This document shows, in pieces, positions 22,139 to 28,770 of a DNA stretch of 43,578 bases. A program made the translations under genes and the position numbers. Under the pieces are notes generated by a model, which saw only the letters and a program-made list of their open reading frames with translations, did no database searches and was not told the DNA's origin. Source of the DNA: Sphingobacteriales bacterium (GTDB lineage: Bacteria; Bacteroidota; Bacteroidia; Sphingobacteriales; Sphingobacteriaceae); assembly GCA_013298995.1 (NCBI GenBank), contig JAAFJW010000005.1, positions 1-43,578 of the forward strand. The letters are read 5' to 3'. Position 1 is the first letter of the stretch. Each line of letters starts with the position of its first letter.

Positions 22139-22636
22139 TTAAGCTAGTTTTTTACATATAAATTGAGCGTGAGCCTCTTGAAAGTCTAAGGTTTTTAGGT
22201 GCAATCTTTCATCGGTTTGGCGCAAGGCGTTAAATACATCTTGCATTACTTCTAAATATACGGTTGGCGTAATGCGGTTTTCTTGGTCGTAATGCTTTAG
22301 GGTGGCATTCATTTTAGATATTTGGTCGGCAATGCTAGCCGCTTCGGTATCTAAAGTTAGGAGCGTTTTTTTATCATCAGTATCCAATGCTTTGCGCCTA
22401 TCGGCAAAAATTTCTACACGGCGTTCGGCCAAGTTTGATATTACCTTTTTTAAGCTATCACGCCCTTTGTTTGATGTGGAAAGTTGAATGTCTCTTTCGG
22501 CTTTCCAGTTACCTTTTAGCACCCAGTTACCTACAGTTTTTTCTTGTACGCACAAAAAAACGGCTATTTCCTTTGCTGTTTTAAGCTGGTTAACATACAT
22601 TTCTTTTGCAAGCTTGCTCTCGGTAATTTTTGCCAT
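22139..22636 (-). CDS. Terminase small subunit-like (Mu gp27/DUF1804-like)
   Basis: 165 residues, first gene of the leftward operon. Residues about 5-45 carry a helix-turn-helix (LKTAKEIAVFLCVQEKTVGN, then WVLKGNWKAER), as in phage small terminases that recognise packaging sites. The C-terminal helices (LKKVISNLAERRVEIFADRR) should drive oligomerisation. Context next to the large subunit matches Mu gp27. In this phage it reads away from the capsid genes across a 186-base divergent region. Confidence 0.78.
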   Translation of the reverse strand: MAKITESKLAKEMYVNQLKTAKEIAVFLCVQEKTVGNWVLKGNWKAERDIQLSTSNKGRDSLKKVISNLAERRVEIFADRRKALDTDDKKTLLTLDTEAASIADQISKMNATLKHYDQENRITPTVYLEVMQDVFNALRQTDERLHLKTLDFQEAHAQFICKKLA

Positions 22637-22822
22637 TTGCTTCTTTTATTAGGCTCAAAAATGCAACCTATAAAGCAGGGTTAAAAAACCTCAACTTAAA
22701 ATAGTATAAAATTTACTTTTAATTAGTTGCAGTATAATACTGCTTTGGTTTACTAATTTTTTAGAGTGCTGGCAATGCCACACTTTTGCCATCACTAAGA
22801 ACAAAATATTAGAATATTATTT
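22637..22822. promoter_or_regulatory. Divergent late promoter region
   Basis: Separates the leftward terminase operon from the rightward protease-capsid operon. A 15-bp palindrome GCAGTATAATACTGC (22729-22743) lies near its centre and TTTG follows at 22744-22747, but no good TAnnTTTG is placed behind it. This fits activator-dependent late promoters driven in both directions from one site. Confidence 0.5.
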
Positions 22823-23884
22823 ATGCACTCAACAAAAATGAAAGTAAGGGTCGAGGCAAAACAAGGGCGTGGCTATATACGGATTACAGATACCATAAGC
22901 GTAAATAGCGAAACGGGTAGTGCTGCTGCCGTACGCCTAGCGGTTGATTCGTTTTTGCGTGATGGTATAAATAAAGCCACAGTATATGTAAGTAGCCAAG
23001 GCGGCGATGTATTTGAGGCTAATGATATTGAAAACGAACTAGACCGCTTAGATGAGGTGGAGTTAGTGTTGGGCGCAATGGCTGCCAGTGCCGTTACCAA
23101 ATGGGTTGCCAAATATTACACCATTGCTTTAGCTAGCACCAAAATAATGATACATAAGCCTAAGCTTACCAGCTATGGCAACCACGATAAAATTAAAGGC
23201 GATTTAAAACTTTTAGAAGACCTAACAAACGATTACCGCAGTGCTTATGCGGTAAAAATGGGCATTAGCGAAGTGGAAGTTGATGCGCTTTGGGACAAAG
23301 GCGATAAATGGATTACCGCACCCGAAGCATTAAAAATGAAACTTATAAATGCTATTAACGCTCCACGCAATACACCACTAGCCATACACGAAGCTATGCT
23401 TACCGCTTGTGCCAATTGCGAAACCGAAATACCCGAAACGCAAAACAACTTAAAAATGGATAGAATTAAAATGATTTCGGCATTAGGCCTAGCTGCCGAT
23501 GCTACCGATGAGCAAATATTAGAAGCTGCACAGCAAGCCCGCACCAGTGCACAAGCTTTAAGCGTGGTAAACCAGCAAAAAGAAGCGGACAAAAAAGTAG
23601 CCGCAAAAGCACTAGTTACCGCAGCCGTGAAAGATAAAAAGTTAAAAGCCGACTTGGCCGATACTTACGAGGCTTTTGCAGTTGCCGATTTTGAAGGTAC
23701 AAAAACAGCCATTGAAGCAATGGTGGTTGTGCCTAAGCTATCAGGCGAGTTGGGTGGCGATGCTAGCGAAGCCGAAAGCCGCAAAGATTGGACTTTTGCC
23801 ATTTGGCAAGATAAAGACCCTAAAGGATTAGAAAAAATGGCACATGAAAATGCCGAAGAGTTTGACAAATTATTTAACGCCTAA
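22823..23884 (+). CDS. Head maturation protease with scaffold (ClpP-like)
   Basis: 353 residues. Residues ~1-200 form a ClpP-like S14 protease: SQGGDVFEAN (58-67), the nucleophile region GAMAASAV with S89, and MIHKP with H111. The C-terminal ~150 residues (ALGLAADATDEQILEAAQQA, then coiled helices) are the scaffold part used to assemble the procapsid and then digested, as for Mu gpI/gpZ. An ATG at 22838 is an alternative start. Directly followed by the capsid gene 12 bases later. Confidence 0.87.
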   Translation: MHSTKMKVRVEAKQGRGYIRITDTISVNSETGSAAAVRLAVDSFLRDGINKATVYVSSQGGDVFEANDIENELDRLDEVELVLGAMAASAVTKWVAKYYTIALASTKIMIHKPKLTSYGNHDKIKGDLKLLEDLTNDYRSAYAVKMGISEVEVDALWDKGDKWITAPEALKMKLINAINAPRNTPLAIHEAMLTACANCETEIPETQNNLKMDRIKMISALGLAADATDEQILEAAQQARTSAQALSVVNQQKEADKKVAAKALVTAAVKDKKLKADLADTYEAFAVADFEGTKTAIEAMVVVPKLSGELGGDASEAESRKDWTFAIWQDKDPKGLEKMAHENAEEFDKLFNA

Positions 23885-23895
23885 CACATATTATT

Positions 23896-24813
23896 ATGAA
23901 TTTAGTTGATGGAAACTACCTAAACCAATACGTTGCACCAAAATTATTAGAAGAGTTTAAAAACTACAACGATGATTTTATTGCTGTAATACCTAAAGCC
24001 CCTACCGAAGCCTTAACCGCCGATGGTATAAAGTTTAACAAGCTTATTAACAACGTTGGCTTTTTGGTAAACAATACCGCAAACTTTACTTCCACTGCTA
24101 TGGCAGGCAAAAAAGGTTTAATAGAGTGGGATAAAATGGATACCACGCCTACAAAGGTAACCGATAAAGAAATTAGGGCTTTGCCTTTTGATAAAAGGAG
24201 CGAAGTGCGTAAAAAACACACCGAAAGCTGGATGATTGGCTACCGTGACTATGTAATGCGCAAACTTGCACCTGTAGAAGCTGGCCCGGGTATGGTAATG
24301 TTACGTACCACAGGCGCAACTACGCCTAGTGGCCGTAAACGTTTAACATACGCCGATTTGGTTGAGTTTGAAAGCAAAATAAACGAGCTTAACCTGCGTA
24401 TGTCCGATAAGCTATACTTGATTTTGTGTAGCTACCACCAAAACGATTTAAAGCTGGATAATGCAGGTACCAACAATAACCGTAGTGCCATAACTATTGA
24501 CCCACAAACGGGTGCAATTACACGTTTTTACAAATTAAAGATTTTTGAAAACAATGCCGCCCCAGTTTACACCGCTGCTGGTGTGTTAAAAGCCGTAGGT
24601 GCAGCACCTGCCGCTGGCGACCAAGAAGCCTCTATTTTCTTTTATGGCGATAACGTGGTTACACATGTAGAAAGTGTAAAAATATTATACAAGCCCGAAA
24701 CCATCGATACCACCAACCCCGACCCTACAAGCGACTTTAGGTTACAATCTTATGGCTTATGCGATAAGGTGCAAGAGTACGGTTTTGGGGCTTTAATTAG
24801 TGCAAACGCTTAA
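23896..24813 (+). CDS. Major capsid protein (Mu gpT-like)
   Basis: 305 residues with the HK97-fold pattern seen in Mu gpT relatives: an N-terminal helix (YLNQYVAPKLLEEFKNYNDD), a long spine region with AMAGKKGLIEWDKMDTTPTK and DKRSEVRKKHTESWMIGYRD, and a C-terminal part with FFYGDNVVTHVESVKILYKP. It builds the icosahedral shell. A strong hairpin follows its stop, likely limiting transcription beyond this highly expressed gene. Confidence 0.88.
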   Translation: MNLVDGNYLNQYVAPKLLEEFKNYNDDFIAVIPKAPTEALTADGIKFNKLINNVGFLVNNTANFTSTAMAGKKGLIEWDKMDTTPTKVTDKEIRALPFDKRSEVRKKHTESWMIGYRDYVMRKLAPVEAGPGMVMLRTTGATTPSGRKRLTYADLVEFESKINELNLRMSDKLYLILCSYHQNDLKLDNAGTNNNRSAITIDPQTGAITRFYKLKIFENNAAPVYTAAGVLKAVGAAPAAGDQEASIFFYGDNVVTHVESVKILYKPETIDTTNPDPTSDFRLQSYGLCDKVQEYGFGALISANA

Positions 24814-24834
24814 TTTTTTGGTTTATAAATGGTG

Positions 24835-24870
24835 AAGCGGCTTACCGTGGTTGGTAAGCCGCTTATTTAA
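24835..24870 (+). terminator. Hairpin after the capsid gene
   Basis: AAGCGGCTTACC (24835-24846), loop GTGGTT, GGTAAGCCGCTT (24853-24864), a perfect 12-bp stem followed by ATTTAAAAAA. Weak T-run, so it is more likely a partial terminator or an mRNA-stabilising 3' end. The next gene starts nine bases later. Confidence 0.7.
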
Positions 24871-24878
24871 AAAACGCA

Positions 24879-25397
24879 ATGGAAACAGCAAAATTTATAG
24901 TACAGGCAGCAAGGTTTTACATTGGGCAAACCGAAAAACCTAACAACGGCGGGTTTACCAGTAAAACCTTTGAAGCCGAAATGATAAAAGCTGGTTTTTA
25001 TAAAGGTGCGCCCTGGTGTGCGTTTTTTGCAAAACTAATTTTATTAAAAGCCTATATAGGTAACGTTGCCCTTAAAGCAATTATACATAGCCATTTTAAT
25101 GGTAGTGCCTTAGCAACCTTACACAACCTAAAAGCAAACAAAACTTTTACCATTGGTACTGAGCCTAAAGTAGGTGCCGTAGTAATATGGGCAAACGGCA
25201 AAGGGCCAGCAGGCCATGTAGGTATTGTTTCAAGTGTTGATTTGGGAAATAACACCATGACCTGTATTGAAGGCAATACCAATAATAGCGGTAGCCGAGA
25301 GGGCTACTTAGTGGCTTTAAAACTAAGAACCATTAACCGTGAGTTTAGGGCCCAGGGTTTAAATATAGCAGGTTTTATATATCCGATAGAAAACTAA
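24879..25397 (+). CDS. CHAP-domain endolysin
   Basis: 172 residues of the NlpC/P60-CHAP type peptidoglycan peptidase. The catalytic Cys is in APWCAFFAKL (C47), His in PAGHVGIVSS (H113), and the third polar residue in IEGNTNNSGS (E131/N133). There is no signal peptide, so it needs a holin to reach the wall; a holin gene lies at 33465. Its place directly after the capsid gene is unlike Mu, where lysis genes precede the head genes. Confidence 0.85.
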   Translation: METAKFIVQAARFYIGQTEKPNNGGFTSKTFEAEMIKAGFYKGAPWCAFFAKLILLKAYIGNVALKAIIHSHFNGSALATLHNLKANKTFTIGTEPKVGAVVIWANGKGPAGHVGIVSSVDLGNNTMTCIEGNTNNSGSREGYLVALKLRTINREFRAQGLNIAGFIYPIEN

Positions 25398-25401
25398 AAA
25401 A

Positions 25402-25839
25402 ATGAAAAAAGTTATAAAAAATCTTATTGCAAAAATTAAATCTTTGTTTAACGCCATTACACCACGCCACAAAGCCATTTTAAAAATAGCGGTAAGCGTA
25501 ATTGATGCCTTAAACGATGCTGCAAAAAACCCTGCTGCCGATTTTTTTGTAGCCTTAACCCCTACGCCAGCCGATGATGTTACCCTACGCTGGGTACGGG
25601 CTTATTTGCCTAACTTTTTATTGCAATTTAAACTGTTTGCCGAGTTAAGCGAGTTAAGCAATGCACAAGAAATAATTGTAAAAGCTTCGGAAATAATACA
25701 AAGCCTAAACCAACATGACCGTAACGGCGAACGACTAAAACTAGCTACCGCCCTTGCAATTGATATTGCCAAAGATGGTAAAATAGACTGGGCCGATGCT
25801 GTAAAAATAGTGCAAGCCTTAAAAGACAAAAGTATTTAA
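25402..25839 (+). CDS. Phage protein of unknown function, 145 aa
   Basis: A helical, mildly hydrophobic protein. The N-terminus is basic (MKKVIKNLIAKIKSLFNAIT). The C-terminus ends in an EF-hand-like DGKIDWADAVKIVQALKDKS motif that is common in small Bacteroidota phage proteins near lysis or capsid genes. No proper membrane segment. It starts four bases after the endolysin stop. A role in lysis control is possible but unproven. Confidence 0.6.
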   Translation: MKKVIKNLIAKIKSLFNAITPRHKAILKIAVSVIDALNDAAKNPAADFFVALTPTPADDVTLRWVRAYLPNFLLQFKLFAELSELSNAQEIIVKASEIIQSLNQHDRNGERLKLATALAIDIAKDGKIDWADAVKIVQALKDKSI

Positions 25840-25857
25840 ACTAAGACCAATATTATA

Positions 25858-26271
25858 ATGCAAAGATTTAGCGAACAAGATTTAGAACAAATGGCTATGC
25901 CATACCTAACCGAAGAAATTACCGAGGTATTTGCCACAACCGATGGGCAGGTATTTTACGATATTAACCGAGCAAGCCAACACGCCACAGAGCGTAGTTT
26001 AACGGTGTATGCCTTTGGCGAAGCCGCCTCGAGCAACGAGCTTTCGGGCAACGAGCAAACGGCTTCGAGCAACGAGCTTTCGGGCAACGAGCAGACGGCC
26101 ACGAGCAACGAGCAGACGGCTTCGGGCAACGGGCTTTCGGGCAACGAGCAGACGGCCACGAGCAACGAGCTTTCGGGCAACGAGGCAATAAACACCGAAC
26201 AGGAAAGCCCGCAGCCCGCAGCCCGCCAGCCCGAGGCTATTGTTAAACCTTTAAAATCTAAAAAACAATGA
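25858..26271 (+). CDS. Small protein with a repeat-derived low-complexity tail
   Basis: 137 residues. The first ~55 form an ordered part (MQRFSEQDLEQMAMPYLTEE, then ATTDGQVFYDINRASQHA). Residues ~57-130 are wholly repeat-encoded: SSNELSGNEQTA units, then SPQPAARQPEA. The tail is Ser/Gly/Asn/Glu-rich and surely disordered. It overlaps the sheath gene by four bases. The core may be a small head-tail joining or tail assembly protein, which is inference from position. Confidence 0.55.
   Translation: MQRFSEQDLEQMAMPYLTEEITEVFATTDGQVFYDINRASQHATERSLTVYAFGEAASSNELSGNEQTASSNELSGNEQTATSNEQTASGNGLSGNEQTATSNELSGNEAINTEQESPQPAARQPEAIVKPLKSKKQ
26028..26240 (+). repeat. Longest in-frame repeat block
   Basis: A 36-base unit (TCGAGCAACGAGCTTTCGGG plus CAACGAGCAAACGGCT) is repeated twice in tandem from about 26030, then varied with ACGAGCAACGAGCAGACGGC units, and ends in inverted-orientation AGCCCGCAGCCCGCAGCCCG. 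All units keep the reading frame open. Confidence 0.9.
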
Positions 26272-27509
26272 GTTTTACAGGAGTAACTATAAACCAGCTA
26301 AACGGAAATTTAGGTGGACAAGCCGATAACGATGATAATGTTATTGCCTTAATTGCAGCGGTAAGTGTTGCCAATTTGCCAGCAGGTAAATTACACCACG
26401 TACCCTATTTATTGTTGCAGCTTAAAGATGCCGAAGATATGGGCATTACAACTGCTTACGATGCAAACAAATTATTGCTGGTACACGATACCCTTGAGCA
26501 AATATTTTTGTACGCACCCGAAGCTAAAGTGTATTTGATATTTGCACCCGTAGCAAGCCCAGCCGTTGTAATTGCCAGTACAGGCGTTGTAAACGCATTA
26601 AAGCAAGCACCCGATGTTAAAGGTTTTGGTATCATTGGCACTACCGATACTTTGGTACAAGTAGCTACACAATTAACGGCCATACAAGCGGTAATTAATG
26701 CCTTTAAGGCCGAAAACCGCTTAATAGATTTTGCCATTATACCAGCCCTTGGCGAAACCATTAGTGCAAACATTTTAACCATACCTAATTACCCTAACCT
26801 TAGGGCTTTGGTTGCGCCTAATGTATCGGTTAGTGTAGCCCAAGACCCCAACACAGCTGCCATAGATGCCGCATATACAAAGTATGCCGATGTAGGTGCT
26901 GTATTGGGTATGCTTGCCATACGTGGCGTAAACGAAAATTTAGGCTCGGTTGATATTAACCGCAAACCCAACGCAAAAAAAGGCAATAAAGATTATCCGC
27001 TAACCTATACCCCAACCAAACGCTGGCTTACCGCCAACCTTAGCGATGGTAAAAAAGTAAGCGATTTAAGCAAGGCAGATAAAACCAGCCTTACCGCAAA
27101 AGGCTACATTTTTGCAGGTAGTTACGATGGGTATGGCGGCGTTTTTTTTAACAGTAGCCCAACCGCAGTAGAAAAAGGCAGCGATTACAGTTACATAGAG
27201 CGTAACCGCACCTGGAACAAAGCCGCCCGTTTAATACGCACAGCATTAATACCCGAAGTAAAACGCAATGTAAAAAAAGATGTAACCACGGGTTATATTA
27301 AAAGCACATCTATTAGCCGCTGGGTAGGTATTGTAAATAAGGTTTTAGAGCAAATGCAGGCTTCGGATGAAATAAGCGGTTACTCGGTTTACATAAATCC
27401 TAAGCAAATACTTAGCGAAACCAGCCCATTAATTGTAAAAGCTAGCGTAGTAGCCGATGATATTGTACACGAATTTAGTGTGGATTTAGGTTTAGCAAAA
27501 CAAGCGTAA
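26268..27509 (+). CDS. Contractile tail sheath protein (DUF2586-like)
   Basis: 413 residues. The tail sheath of contractile (myovirus) phages, comparable to Mu gpL. Features are the N-terminal MSFTGVTINQLNGNLGGQAD, the middle domain PNYPNLRALVAPNVSVSVAQ, and a C-terminal WNKAARLIRTALIPEVKRNV region leading to strands VIVKASVVADDIVHEFSVDL-like. Followed by the tube gene after a repeat-bearing gap, as in Mu L-M order. It shows that the virion has a contractile tail. Confidence 0.85.
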   Translation: MSFTGVTINQLNGNLGGQADNDDNVIALIAAVSVANLPAGKLHHVPYLLLQLKDAEDMGITTAYDANKLLLVHDTLEQIFLYAPEAKVYLIFAPVASPAVVIASTGVVNALKQAPDVKGFGIIGTTDTLVQVATQLTAIQAVINAFKAENRLIDFAIIPALGETISANILTIPNYPNLRALVAPNVSVSVAQDPNTAAIDAAYTKYADVGAVLGMLAIRGVNENLGSVDINRKPNAKKGNKDYPLTYTPTKRWLTANLSDGKKVSDLSKADKTSLTAKGYIFAGSYDGYGGVFFNSSPTAVEKGSDYSYIERNRTWNKAARLIRTALIPEVKRNVKKDVTTGYIKSTSISRWVGIVNKVLEQMQASDEISGYSVYINPKQILSETSPLIVKASVVADDIVHEFSVDLGLAKQA

Positions 27510-27556
27510 AAAGAGCCTCGGGCTTGCGGCTTCGGGCAATGGGCTTCGGGCAGCGG
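27510..27556 (+). repeat. CGGGC-mosaic repeat between sheath and tube genes
   Basis: GCCTCGGGCTTGCGGCTTCG and GGGCAATGGGCTTCGGGCAG units begin right after the sheath stop. The AT-rich last 30 bases before the tube gene are free of repeats. Confidence 0.85.
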
Positions 27557-27588
27557 TAAAGTGATTGACAAAATTAGTTTAAAAAAAT

Positions 27589-28023
27589 ATGGAAACTACG
27601 ATAATTAACAAGTTTGGTAAAATGGCGGGCTGGAATAGCGTAACCGTTAACATGATGTCTCGCGATGTAGAAGGCATTACTGCCGTAAAGTACGATGATA
27701 CCGTAAAAAAAGAAAACGTTTACGGTGCAGGCAAATATCCCGTTGGCCGTGGCGAAGGTAATTACGAAGCCAAAGCTTCGCTTTCTATTTTAAAAGAAGA
27801 AATAGATACCCTGCAACTGGCCTTACCACCAACCATGCGCATACAAGATATTGCCCCTTTTGATATTACTGTACAATACGAGTACAGCAATGGTCGCATA
27901 CTTACAGATAGAATTCGCAATTGCGAATTTACCGAACGTAGCATTGATGTTAAAAATGGCGATGGCAGCATCAGCAGAGAGTATAATCTTATTTGTTCAC
28001 ACATTGAATGGAATACAATATAA
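27589..28023 (+). CDS. Tail tube protein (Mu gpM-like)
   Basis: 144 residues with the expected beta-rich tube pattern: an opening KFGKMAGWNSVTVNMMSRDV, the GEGNYEAKASLSILKEEIDT region, and a C-terminal strand pair NGDGSISREYNLICSHIEW. Its size and position between sheath and chaperone match Mu M. The stop TAA shares a base with the ATG of the chaperone gene, so these two are translationally coupled. Confidence 0.82.
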   Translation: METTIINKFGKMAGWNSVTVNMMSRDVEGITAVKYDDTVKKENVYGAGKYPVGRGEGNYEAKASLSILKEEIDTLQLALPPTMRIQDIAPFDITVQYEYSNGRILTDRIRNCEFTERSIDVKNGDGSISREYNLICSHIEWNTI

Positions 28024-28582
28024 TGGAAAATCAAACTTTTGCGGATATAACCGCCGAACAAATACAAGACTGGAAAGCGAAGTACGGTAAAAACAGCCTT
28101 AGCCAAGTTACCGTAACAACAGAAGACGGGGATGTGCATCATTTTATACTCCGTAAACCCGGGCGAAATCCTATACATGCCGCACAAAAAACAGGTGTAA
28201 GTATTGAGGCTGCCAATAAGATAATGCTAGCCAACTGTCTTCTAGCTGGTGATGAGAAACTCTTTGACCAAGATGTTTCCATTTATGCGGCTGTTATAGA
28301 TGAGATTGGCAAATTAGTTAAAAGCGCAAAGGTTTCGGTAAAAAAGATTTAAGGCGTTCTAAATTAGAGCTGGATAGTGATGATGATGAGTTTGCTAAAG
28401 TAAACGCCATTATCCGCTACTACTACAAAAAAGACCCGGAACGCCTAAGTAATCAAGAGTGGGCAAAGCTTTTTAACGAGTATCAATACATTAAAGAATT
28501 GGAACTTAAAAATATGGAAAATGTTTTTAAAACGGCTTTGGCCGATGTTTTAAGTGCTGTGTTTGGGGGTAAAGAGGGTTAG
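28023..28582 (+). CDS. Tail assembly chaperone, long form by -1 frameshift
   Basis: The in-frame product (109 residues, 28023-28352) is the short chaperone. At 28340-28346 the sequence A AAA AAG stands exactly in the X XXY YYZ phase just before the stop (KKI, TAA). Slipping back one base continues the protein as KKDLRRSKLELDSDDDEFAK, then VNAIIRYYYKKDPERLSNQE, to a TAG at 28580-28582, giving 186 residues. The extension has normal protein character and fills what would otherwise be a 400-base gap. Mu gp41 and lambda gpG-GT use the same device to make two chaperone forms that prepare the tape measure, which follows. Confidence 0.85.
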
Positions 28583-28588
28583 CAATTG

Positions 28589-28744
28589 GTGTTACAAGTA
28601 TTAGGTTTTGTGTTGCTTTTAATAGTTTCTCTAAAAAATATTAGGCGTATAAAAAACGCTAAAACCCGCAAGCCAAGTATTACAGCCCAATACAAAACCC
28701 AAATGGCAATAAAAACCGAGAGTATTAAATTCATCATAGCTTAA
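28589..28744 (+). CDS. Possible small membrane protein, 51 aa
   Basis: A GTG at 28589 (or TTG at 28586) opens a frame of about 51 codons ending TAA at 28742. Residues 2-15 (LQVLGFVLLLIVSL) form a membrane helix, followed by a basic stretch (KNIRRIKNAKTRKPS). It lies between the chaperone and tape measure genes. The non-ATG start lowers confidence. Confidence 0.4.
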   Translation: MLQVLGFVLLLIVSLKNIRRIKNAKTRKPSITAQYKTQMAIKTESIKFIIA

Positions 28745-28770
28745 TATTTATAGCACAAATATATAATAAA

